Source: Bacteroidales bacterium
Lineage (GTDB): Bacteria > Bacteroidota > Bacteroidia > Bacteroidales > P3
Length of the DNA: 5,885 nt
Assembly (NCBI GenBank): GCA_017507285.1
Contig: JAFWBF010000038.1
Span: 1-5,885, forward strand
Direction: 5' to 3'
How positions within the stretch are numbered: the first letter of the stretch is position 1; every line of letters begins with the position of its first letter. The translations under genes and the position numbers were made by a program. Shown in pieces: positions 1 through 5,748 of this stretch. The notes beneath the pieces are model-generated. The model did not search any database, was not told where the DNA came from, and saw only the letters and a list, made by a program, of their open reading frames with translations.

Positions 1-60
1 ACGGCGTTGGGAACTCTCCCCAACGGCTTTGGGGGACCTTCCCAACGGCTTTGGGAACCC
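1..60. repeat. 22-bp tandem repeat, at least 2.7 units, cut by the window edge
   Basis: The pentamer ACGGC occurs at 1, 23 and 45, exactly 22 bp apart. The 15-mer CCCAACGGCTTTGGG occurs perfectly at 19-33 and 41-55. Each unit also contains a dyad: CGTTGGG at 5-11 pairs with CCCAACG at 19-25, and TTGGG at 29-33 pairs with CCCAA at 41-45. The block is much richer in G and C than the flanking sequence. It lies beyond the 3' end of the lipoprotein genes and probably continues to the left of the window. Function unknown; an intergenic repeat or protein-binding array is inferred. Confidence 0.8.
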
Positions 61-88
61 ATGCTTCTAACGTAAACGTGTCATCATG

Positions 89-121
89 TTAAGCATCTTA
101 TATCAAAGGGTTAAGCATCTT
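89..121. repeat. Direct repeat TTAAGCATCTT, two copies 22 bp apart
   Basis: TTAAGCATCTT is found perfectly at 89-99 and 111-121. The 22-bp offset is exactly in register with the ACGGC repeats at 1, 23 and 45 (next lattice points 67, 89, 111), although the sequence is different. The hexamer ATGCTT at 61-66 is an inverted copy of the AAGCAT core. I read this as a continuation of the same 22-bp lattice with a changed motif. Confidence 0.65.
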
Positions 122-318
122 GTTTCTTGCTTTTGAGGTGCAACGCAGCAACAATGTACGGTATGGCTTCAGTATAAGGTTTGGAATATTTACAGTATGG
201 AGCCACAGCTTAACTTTGTTGCAAAACAAGTTTTAGAAGTTGCCTATATGTCTACCCAAAAATTATTGTAATATTATTTAGTCTATTCTGTTGCAAACCA
301 ATAAACTAATTATTCTTT
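122..318. other. Gene-free stretch
   Basis: No convincing gene was found here. TGTTGCAAA occurs twice (217-225 and 289-297). AACTT and AAGTT arms at 212-232 could form a weak bulged hairpin. On the minus strand, 111-209 reads without stops for 32 codons and ends in a protein-like stretch, but it has no start codon; it may be a gene remnant. No terminator with a U-tract is visible for the lipoprotein gene that ends at 319. Confidence 0.5.
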
Positions 319-747
319 TCATTTCACACCTCCTAATCTTTCAAAATGATAAGAATACCCATACTCAATTCCGGTTCCGGCATCTAATATGGAATTAAAA
401 ATATATAAATTACTATCTGAGTAAAAATGGAAATAATATTGACTACTTCTTCCATCGAAATACAAATAATTACCCCTAAAATCATATACTGTATTCAAAT
501 TATCAAATACAGATGGCTCTCCTGTAGTATTAGTAGTAACCACAGTATTGTCTTCGCCAAATACAAGTTGGAGTGTTCCACTTTCGGTGTACAACTCATC
601 GGTACACACCCACGTTCCCGTAAATGGGTTATATGGTTTTTCGCTTGGTATCGGTTCTTGTTCTTCTTTTTCTTCACAACTCATTATGCTGATACTTCCT
701 ATTATTACCATTGACAACAAGGCGAATTTAAAAATCACTTTCTTCAT
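319..747 (-). CDS. Small surface lipoprotein, possibly lipocalin-like
   Basis: Encodes 142 residues. Residues 1-23 form a lipoprotein signal peptide: MKK, a hydrophobic core, then the lipobox ending at Cys24. The residues after the cysteine (EEKEEQEP) are acidic, resembling the Bacteroidetes lipoprotein export signal, so exposure on the cell surface is likely. After a short linker, residues 41-140 begin with PFTGTW and continue as alternating aromatic and polar strands (LQLVF, YDFRG, YLYFDG, YYFHFY). This suggests a small beta-barrel or beta-sandwich. The GTW start resembles lipocalin-like domains common in Bacteroidetes, but I cannot confirm the family. It starts 53 bp after the stop of the preceding lipoprotein gene and may be cotranscribed with it. 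The ATG is preceded by AT-rich sequence without a Shine-Dalgarno. The gene call is solid; the function is unknown. Confidence 0.85.
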   Translation of the reverse strand: MKKVIFKFALLSMVIIGSISIMSCEEKEEQEPIPSEKPYNPFTGTWVCTDELYTESGTLQLVFGEDNTVVTTNTTGEPSVFDNLNTVYDFRGNYLYFDGRSSQYYFHFYSDSNLYIFNSILDAGTGIEYGYSYHFERLGGVK

Positions 748-800
748 AATATCTTCAATATTAATATAGTTTATTATTCAACTAAAGTAGAACAATTAAA

Positions 801-1334
801 TCAAGGCCAAAAAGTCCAAGGTTGTTCATAATCGATATTTAAACTCAAGAATACTTTTTGATTTTCCTTGGTCTTATCTGTTGTAAATACTTTTAGATAA
901 TTGGAATAGACACTTTCTGCTTCCCGGTCTGTTTCCACATCGATATATATATTAGCATAGTTTCCACCAAAGCTATAATAGCAACTTATTTCCTCATTTA
1001 CAAATGGACGAGTAAGCATTCTGCTAACAACATACAATGTTTTATTATCAAAGTCAACTTCTTTCGGCAAAGGGCAATTTGGAAACAATGAATCGTATTC
1101 AACTCGAGAATTGACTTCGGCACAATTATCACTGCCCATATATACATCAATGAGATTAGTTATTATACGGTTTGCCAACTCCTCATCATCTATTGGAATT
1201 TCTTCAATAGTTTCGCATATCGCGCCTTTGGTTGTGGATGGTTCCGGTTCTTCTTCTTTTTTGCAGCTACTAATACTTAGCATTCCTACAGCCGTCAATG
1301 CCAATAGGGCGTACTTAAAAAAATCTTTCTTCAT
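801..1334 (-). CDS. Lipoprotein of unknown function with four mature cysteines
   Basis: Encodes 177 residues. The signal peptide (1-23) ends in LSISS before Cys24, the expected lipidation site. KKEEEPEP follows, a lysine and acidic tract that fits the Bacteroidetes surface export signal. The mature part is acidic and contains Cys40, Cys71, Cys87 and Cys118, which could form two disulfide bonds outside the cytosol. Residues 93-105 (VDFDNKTLYVVSR) and 127-133 (ANIYIDV) look like beta strands, and the protein ends in an aromatic WTFWP. I do not recognise the family. The signal sequence is about 78% identical at DNA level (56 of 72 bases, counted by hand) to that of the FISUMP lipoprotein gene next door, whereas the mature parts share nothing obvious. 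It lies 110 bp after that gene and 53 bp before the next lipoprotein gene on the same strand. Confidence 0.85.
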   Translation of the reverse strand: MKKDFFKYALLALTAVGMLSISSCKKEEEPEPSTTKGAICETIEEIPIDDEELANRIITNLIDVYMGSDNCAEVNSRVEYDSLFPNCPLPKEVDFDNKTLYVVSRMLTRPFVNEEISCYYSFGGNYANIYIDVETDREAESVYSNYLKVFTTDKTKENQKVFLSLNIDYEQPWTFWP

Positions 1335-1444
1335 AAATCAATCCTTTAATATATCTATACATTATTTCTTTTCATTTCATTAAAAGCACATATATTCTCA
1401 ATCAAAAAAAAGATGAGACAAAATATATTTCAAAGCCATGTATA

Positions 1445-2086
1445 TTAGTCCGAAACGGGACGCACTCCATAGCCGTAGAACCTCATAAACCAATCCATGT
1501 AACACTTTTTTTCTATTGAGAAACCAATATAATAAGCAGATTTATCAGGGAAAATATCATTATCACAATTAGTAGAACTCCAATAAAAGCCTTTGAATAT
1601 ATTGTCGCAGAGTGATGTTTCAATGTAACAACCATTGGCAGGGAAAAATATAGTATTGCCGTTTTTTCCTGTTACAAGTCTTCCTGTTGTTCCGTTTTGT
1701 GTGGTCCATTTAAAAGTGCAATTATCTATTAGTTCTTTCATTTCCTCTTTTGTTGGCATACGCCACGGGGCTCCCCAGTTGGCTGTAGCTGCATCGTAGT
1801 TGGCGTTGCCACTTATGTCGCCAAACTGTTGACCCATTGTTGCACAATTTTCATCAGAATAGTCTGTTGTAGGAACAATTTCGCCCCAAGCATAATAATT
1901 GCCATACTCTTCCGGAGTATTTGCACCTACATTACAAGTAGCCCATTTCAATCCACTTGGCAAGCCAAGGTCTACATATTCATGACCATTAATAGTATTG
2001 TCGGGTTCTTTTTCGCAGCTGCTAATGCTTAGCACTCCTACGGCTATCAACGCCAATAAGGTGATATCAAAAAATGTTTTCTTCAT
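1445..2086 (-). CDS. FISUMP-domain lipoprotein
   Basis: Encodes 213 residues. The signal peptide ends in LSISS before lipidated Cys24, followed by EKEPD. Residues 36-212 match the Fibrobacter succinogenes major paralogous domain as I know it. The landmarks are VDLGLPSGLKWATCNVG (38-54), the YAWGE strand (65-69), GAPWRMPTKEEMKELID (105-121), GRLVTGKNGNTIFFPANG (135-152), GFYWSST (166-172) and the terminal GYGVRPV (205-211). The family is abundant in Bacteroidetes and Fibrobacteres cell-envelope proteins; its biochemical role is not established. Several extra cysteines (51, 81, 123, 153, 160, 174, 195) could form disulfides. It is the first of three lipoprotein genes in a row, after a 190-bp gap in which I see no convincing promoter. 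Domain length and both ends look complete. Confidence 0.92.
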   Translation of the reverse strand: MKKTFFDITLLALIAVGVLSISSCEKEPDNTINGHEYVDLGLPSGLKWATCNVGANTPEEYGNYYAWGEIVPTTDYSDENCATMGQQFGDISGNANYDAATANWGAPWRMPTKEEMKELIDNCTFKWTTQNGTTGRLVTGKNGNTIFFPANGCYIETSLCDNIFKGFYWSSTNCDNDIFPDKSAYYIGFSIEKKCYMDWFMRFYGYGVRPVSD

Positions 2087-2276
2087 ATTGCATAATATTT
2101 TAAGTGGTTGTGCGATTTTTATTTCTCATGCCAATATGACACATAGAGGGCTTTGTTTGATGGTTAATAAAAGTTAAGGGGGTGTTCTGAGGGTTGATTT
2201 GTAAGTGATTTTGGGATAGTACAATATCATGTTTAACATAAGCAAAACTCCGGCTATTATTGTATGTCTCATACAT
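2087..2276. other. Intergenic gap with a small hairpin
   Basis: This gap separates the secreted-protein gene from the FISUMP lipoprotein gene. Immediately after the stop codon of the upstream gene (minus strand), TGTATG at 2261-2266 and CATACA at 2270-2275 form a perfect 6-bp stem with a 3-base loop. It has no U-tract, so it is at best a weak terminator or an RNA 3' end stabiliser. No TAnnTTTG box was found on the minus strand to drive the lipoprotein genes. Confidence 0.4.
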
Positions 2277-3186
2277 TTAATCTGTTAGAGAATGGGAGTA
2301 GATGATTACTTGTGTAAAATAATCATTGGTTTTGAGATAATTGTCGTTTTGCAAGAAGTAGTCTTTTACCTCAAGTCCTATAGGATTTTTTATTGTTCCT
2401 CTTTTTGAAACAGAAACAGCTTTGTTTTTAAGAATATAGACGTCATTTTCTGCCAAATATCCCAAAGGTATATTGTTTCGATGTATTACTTTGCCGGGAT
2501 TAAATGCAAAACCATCATCGTATAGTTTTTTGTACTTTTCTTTCAAACCGTTGTTATCTTGATGCCATACATCGATGTACACCATGTTTTCGTTGGCTCT
2601 GTGTATTACAAGGGCTATATGGTTGCTGTCTATGCTGTGGGCAAATCGTAGTTGATCTGTTTTTCCAAATTCTTTTTCTATACAATGTATTATTTCGGGA
2701 GCATTTGTTCTTTTTATTTTCGAAGCTTTTTTCTTTATTTTGTCCGACAACGATTTCCAGTTATCGCTGGTACGCGATAAAGTGGTGGTTTCGGTTAGAT
2801 TTTCGTCAAACAGCGAAAAAGAATATTTATTGCGGTTTGCCCAAAGGATTTTATTTTTTTTGATATCATAAAATTTACCCGGTTTGAAGTATGACAGCAA
2901 TGTTGTATTGGAGCGGGGAAATATTTCGTTGGTTATTTGTTTTGTTGGTATATTGTATAGATATATGGCGGTTTTTGGTTTTGACGAGTGGTCGTTTTGT
3001 ATAAAAACAAGTGTGCTATCGTTCAAAAAATCAATGCAGCAAAAACTTTTTTGGATGGTTTGTTCTGCTGTTTTCTACCTTGGGAAGATTAGGTTTCTTT
3101 ATTACTTTGGTTTGAGCATTCAGTGTTATTGCAGATGTTGTCAGAGTCAAAAGCAGTAAAAGACTATTATATTTCAATGTGTTCAT
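2277..3186 (-). CDS. Secreted protein of unknown function, interrupted by an apparent one-base frameshift
   Basis: The body (stop at 2277-2279) is open up to a TAG at 3075-3077. Its only convenient start is a TTG at 3024-3026, which leaves a 249-residue product with no signal peptide. Upstream, an ATG at 3184-3186 opens another frame with a clear Sec signal peptide: MNTLKYNSLLLLLTLTTSA, then a probable cleavage before QTK. That frame stops at 3031-3033. The overlap contains a run of six A and a run of five T (minus-strand sense, 3041-3052). Removing one base there joins the frames as NHPKSFCCIDFLNDSTLVFI, giving 302 residues. A perfect TAnnTTTG box 43 bp upstream of the ATG supports the upper start. 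The body is beta-rich (STLVFIQND, AIYLYNI, ALVIHR, MVYIDVW), perhaps propeller-like, but I recognise no family. A sequencing error, a real mutation or expression by slippage would all explain the break. Confidence 0.75.
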
Positions 3187-3228
3187 TATGATGTTTTTAT
3201 GATGATAAATAATCGGATATCTTTAGCA

Positions 3229-3236
3229 CAAAGATA
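3229..3236 (-). promoter_or_regulatory. Candidate -7 promoter box of the frameshifted secreted-protein gene
   Basis: On the minus strand the sequence reads TATCTTTG, a perfect match to the Bacteroidetes -7 consensus TAnnTTTG. It lies 43 bp upstream of the ATG at 3184-3186 and downstream of the htpG terminator, so the gene would have its own transcript. No TTTG-like -33 element is visible at the usual spacing; an A-rich run lies there instead. Confidence 0.5.
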
Positions 3237-3281
3237 ATGTTTTTTTTTGAGTTCATCAGATTTACAAGCTATATTGCGAAT

Positions 3282-3312
3282 AAAAAAAGCAGCCCCCTAT
3301 ATAGAGGACTGC
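3282..3312 (-). terminator. Rho-independent terminator of htpG
   Basis: On the minus strand, GCAGTCCTCT and AGGGGGCTGC (between 3289 and 3312) pair over 10 bp with two G-U wobbles around an ATAT loop. Seven T follow directly (3288-3282). It lies about 30 bp after the htpG stop codon. Stem and U-tract are both strong, and the U-tract marks the direction. Confidence 0.9.
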
Positions 3313-3340
3313 CAGGAGATAAAATTGAAAAAACAATTAC

Positions 3341-5218
3341 TTACTTTATTATCTTTACGCTTCGATTGATGAAGTTGGTAAGGGCTTCGCCTTTTAATAA
3401 TCCATTAGACAGCAATGCCAAGTCGGTTAGTTGGTGAACTAGTTCCTTTTGATGTTCGGTGTCGGTATCGTTCAATATTTCACCTATAAGAGGGTGATTA
3501 ATGTTTACCACCAAGTTGTACGATTCCGGCATTTCGCCATAGAAGCTCATTCCACCGCCACCCATCATGGACATCTCTTTGTAGCGACGCATAAACTCGT
3601 TTTGAGTTATAAGCATAGGGCTGTCGGTTTCTTCCAAGCTTTCGAGCATTACGGTATATTTTTTAGTGTCTATCTCGCTCTCTATAATGGGCTTAAGTTT
3701 TTCTTGTTCTTCCTTCGATAGCTTTTCGGGAATGCTATCGTCTTTAGGTATAAGTTTTTCCACCACATCGCTATCCACACGTACAAAACGGGTGTCTTTC
3801 CATTTTTGTTCCAGTAGGTTTACAAAGTGGTTGTCCAGCACTGTGTCCATCAGTAGCACATCGTAGCCTTTTTCCTTGGCTTTGGCTATGTAGGCATGTT
3901 GCTCTTCGGCGTTGGTAGCGTAGAGGTATACCAGTACCTTGTCTTTGTCGGTTTGTAGGGGTTCTATTTTTTTCTTGTAGTCTTCGAAAGTGAAGAATTT
4001 GCCTTCGGTGTTTTTAAGCAAGGAGAATTTTTCGGCACGGTCGAAGAATTTTTCTTCCGATAGCATACCATATTCTATAAATATTTTCAGGTCGTCCCAT
4101 TTGGCTTCAAAGTCTTCGCGGTTGTTTTTGAATAGTTCTTCAAGTTTGTCGGCTACTTTCTTGCTTATGTGCGACGATATTTTCTTCACGTTGCTGTCGC
4201 TTTGCAAATAAGAGCGAGATACGTTGAGCGGAATATCGGGCGAGTCCAACACGCCGTGAAGCAGCATCAAGTATTCAGGCACAACGCCTTCTACAGAGTC
4301 GGTAACAAACACTTGGTTGCAGTATAGCTGTATTTTGTTGCGGTTGGGGTCGATGGTGCGTTTTACCTTGGGGAAGTATAGGATACCTGTAAGGTTGAAA
4401 GGATAATCCACGTTCAAATGAATTTGGAACAATGGATCTTCGAAGTTCATAGGGTATAGTTCGTGGTAGAACTTACGATAGTCTTCGTCGGTAAGGTCGG
4501 CGGGTTTCTTTTTCCACGCAGGGTTAGTGTCGTTTATTATTCTTGGGCGTTTCTTTTCTTCGCGTTCAGGATTGCCGTCTTTGTCTTTTTTTGTTTCGGA
4601 GTCAACCCAATAGCTTTCTTCGCCAAAACATATAGCCACAGGCATAAAACGGCAGTATTTTTTTAGCAAATCAAGTATTCTGTTTTCTTCCAAAAACTCC
4701 TTGGAATCGTCGGCGATGTGCAGAATAATGTCGGTACCACGTTCTGTTTTGTCAATTTCTTTCATGGTATACTCCGGCGAGCCGTCGCACATCCATTCTA
4801 CAGCAGGAGCATCGGTGTAGGATTTAGTTCTTATTTCCACCTTGTCGGCAACCATAAAAGCGGAGTAGAATCCAAGGCCAAAATGGCCAATAAGGTTTTC
4901 GGAAACGTTTTTATATTTTTCCAAGAAATCTTCGGCACCCGAAAAAGCTATTTGGTTTATGTATTTTTCTACTTCTTCTTGGGTCATACCTATACCGCGA
5001 TCGCTGATGATAAGTTTGCCTTTTTCTATTTTGACATTGATAGTTAGGTCGCCAAGTTCTACATTGGCTTGACCCATCGATACAAGGGCTTTGAGTTTTT
5101 GAGTAGCATCGGTAGCGTTTGACACTAGTTCACGCAAAAATATTTCGTGGTCGGAGTATAAGAATTTCTTTATAACGGGGAATATATTTTCCGTTTGTAC
5201 ATTAATATTACCTTTCAT
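3341..5218 (-). CDS. htpG: HtpG, bacterial Hsp90 molecular chaperone
   Basis: Encodes 625 residues and is complete. HtpG is a cytosolic homodimeric ATPase that remodels client proteins, often with DnaK. The N-terminal GHKL ATP-binding domain shows ELVSNATDA (30-38, catalytic Glu30 and Mg-binding Asn34), DRGIGMT (73-79, Asp73 contacts adenine), the glycine lid GHFGLGFYSA (111-120) and GTDI (161-164). The middle domain (about 225-495) contains YPFNLTGILYFP and LNVSRSYLQS (331-340), with Arg335 as the ATP-sensing arginine. The C-terminal dimerisation domain holds RRYKEMSMMGGGGMSFYGEM (544-563) and ends LLKGEALTNFINRS. Length suits the family's shorter members; Bacteroides HtpG, about 680 residues from memory, has a charged insertion near residues 580-595 that is missing here. 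The start matches the family N-terminus (KGNINVQTENIFP). The gene stands alone, with its own terminator and a possible operator-bearing promoter. Identification is certain. Confidence 0.98.
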   Translation of the reverse strand: MKGNINVQTENIFPVIKKFLYSDHEIFLRELVSNATDATQKLKALVSMGQANVELGDLTINVKIEKGKLIISDRGIGMTQEEVEKYINQIAFSGAEDFLEKYKNVSENLIGHFGLGFYSAFMVADKVEIRTKSYTDAPAVEWMCDGSPEYTMKEIDKTERGTDIILHIADDSKEFLEENRILDLLKKYCRFMPVAICFGEESYWVDSETKKDKDGNPEREEKKRPRIINDTNPAWKKKPADLTDEDYRKFYHELYPMNFEDPLFQIHLNVDYPFNLTGILYFPKVKRTIDPNRNKIQLYCNQVFVTDSVEGVVPEYLMLLHGVLDSPDIPLNVSRSYLQSDSNVKKISSHISKKVADKLEELFKNNREDFEAKWDDLKIFIEYGMLSEEKFFDRAEKFSLLKNTEGKFFTFEDYKKKIEPLQTDKDKVLVYLYATNAEEQHAYIAKAKEKGYDVLLMDTVLDNHFVNLLEQKWKDTRFVRVDSDVVEKLIPKDDSIPEKLSKEEQEKLKPIIESEIDTKKYTVMLESLEETDSPMLITQNEFMRRYKEMSMMGGGGMSFYGEMPESYNLVVNINHPLIGEILNDTDTEHQKELVHQLTDLALLSNGLLKGEALTNFINRSVKIIK

Positions 5219-5296
5219 TGTTATCTTCTATTTATTTGTTCAATTGATACTATATTATTTATTTGGTTATGTGTCGAAGCACACTAAAGTGAACAA

Positions 5297-5331
5297 CAAA
5301 AATTATGCCAATGTGTTCTTTTCTGACAAAA
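5297..5331 (-). promoter_or_regulatory. Candidate htpG promoter
   Basis: On the minus strand TTTTG (5331-5327) is followed after 21 bp by TAATTTTTG (5305-5297). This resembles the Bacteroidetes pair of a -33 TTTG and a -7 TAnnTTTG, with one extra T in the -7 box. It would give a leader of about 70 bases before the htpG ATG. The match is imperfect, so this is a candidate only. Confidence 0.35.
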
Positions 5332-5336
5332 TGTCA
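5324..5336. promoter_or_regulatory. Palindrome TGACA-AAA-TGTCA, possible htpG operator
   Basis: This is a perfect 5-bp inverted repeat with a 3-bp spacer. It covers the TTTTG taken as the htpG -33 element, a position from which a bound repressor would block transcription. Another TGTCA half-site lies at 5356-5360. Heat-shock or stress control of htpG would fit, but no known regulator is assigned. Confidence 0.35.
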
Positions 5337-5389
5337 TATTTTTCTATTTTCATGCTGTCAATATGTATATGTTGTAGTCGTGTTTATAG

Positions 5390-5465
5390 AGGGTATATTG
5401 TCGTTTTTACGACGGTATATCATCAATAGTTTTATACCCTACTGTGAAGGATATGATGGTATACC
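5390..5465. repeat. GGTATA motif cluster on a 22-bp lattice
   Basis: GGTATA occurs at 5392, 5414 and 5458, offsets of 22 and 44 bp. Between the last two, TATACCCT (5433-5440) is a perfect inverted copy of AGGGTATA (5390-5397). The last copy forms the palindrome GGTATACC (5458-5465). GGTATATCATC (5414-5424) and GATGGTATACC (5455-5465) are inverted copies with one mismatch. A small hairpin, GTCG with CGAC, sits at 5399-5413. The cluster lies upstream of both htpG and the forward lipoprotein gene. It is likely a protein-binding or structural array. Confidence 0.55.
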
Positions 5466-5524
5466 ATTTTTTTTGTCCTATATTTTGGTGGTTGAGAATA
5501 GATCTTTGTTAGGTGGCAAAATCC

Positions 5525-5597
5525 CTCACGAGGGCGTTGTCACTTACTCGTGATCTGGATAAATTTTCCTCACGATGAAAATTCACCTCCCTCGTGA
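5525..5597. repeat. Alternating TCACGA / TCGTGA array with exact 22-bp spacing
   Basis: TCACGA at 5526, its reverse complement TCGTGA at 5548, TCACGA at 5570 and TCGTGA at 5592 are each exactly 22 bp apart. Each is preceded by C. The pairs are nested around a common centre near 5561.5: TCACGAGGG (5526-5534) is the perfect inverse of CCCTCGTGA (5589-5597), and 5548-5553 is the inverse of 5570-5575. A further inverted pair, AATTTTC (5562-5568) and GAAAATT (5577-5583), encloses the third motif. The array ends 37 bp upstream of the -33 element of the forward promoter. Its function is unknown. Confidence 0.75.
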
Positions 5598-5634
5598 TCC
5601 ATTTTTTAGCAAAAAAAGGATTTGTCGGAAAGCT

Positions 5635-5665
5635 GTTTCCAATTAAGGAAAAAGTTGTATATTTG
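5635..5665 (+). promoter_or_regulatory. Promoter of the truncated forward lipoprotein gene
   Basis: TATATTTG at 5658-5665 matches TAnnTTTG exactly. TTTC at 5635-5638, one base off the -33 TTTG, lies 19 bp upstream of it, the usual Bacteroidetes spacing. Transcription would start near 5671, giving a leader of roughly 80 bases. Confidence 0.65.
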
Positions 5666-5717
5666 CAATGTTGTAATGGACAAATATTTCATCAATAATA
5701 TAATGTAATTTGTTTAC

Positions 5718-5741
5718 ATTCAAATTCAAATTCAAATACAA
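5718..5741. repeat. Hexanucleotide repeat (ATTCAA)3-ATACAA in a 5' leader
   Basis: Three perfect ATTCAA units at 5718-5735 are followed by ATACAA at 5736-5741. The tract ends 7 bp before the ATG at 5749, where an AT-rich sequence takes the place of a Shine-Dalgarno. Unit gain or loss would change leader length without changing the reading frame. Confidence 0.6.
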
Positions 5742-5748
5742 AGCAATT

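Noticed and set aside
1..66. CRISPR array
   Set aside because: The 22-bp units are contiguous, with no unique spacers of 30 bases or more between identical repeats, and no cas genes are visible.
1..121. Iteron-type plasmid replication origin
   Set aside because: 22-bp direct repeats resemble iterons, but there is no replication initiator gene, and the context (htpG, lipoproteins) is chromosomal.
212..232. Terminator hairpin after the lipoprotein genes
   Set aside because: The stem is AT-rich and bulged, and in the minus direction it is not followed by a run of T.
427..769. Plus-strand open frames over the first lipoprotein gene
   Set aside because: The minus-strand frame has a proper lipoprotein signal and lipobox; the opposite frames are rich in Ile, Ser and Phe and show no motifs.
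3046..3052. Programmed -1 ribosomal frameshift at A AAA AAG
   Set aside because: A -1 shift leads to an in-frame stop shortly after. The body frame needs a +1 shift.
3449..5047. Several plus-strand open frames across htpG
   Set aside because: They are antisense shadows of a clearly conserved gene, with low-complexity phenylalanine- and serine-rich translations and no domains.
5333..5361. Sigma70-like htpG promoter, TTGACA with 17 bp to TATGAC
   Set aside because: The -35 match is perfect, but the Bacteroidetes primary sigma factor uses TTTG and TAnnTTTG, and the -10 match is poor. It is probably a coincidence of the TGTCA half-site.
5244..5553. Small plus-strand open frames in the htpG upstream region
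   Set aside because: Their translations are low-complexity and hydrophobic, without a promoter or recognisable domain. They overlap the repeat arrays and the htpG promoter region.
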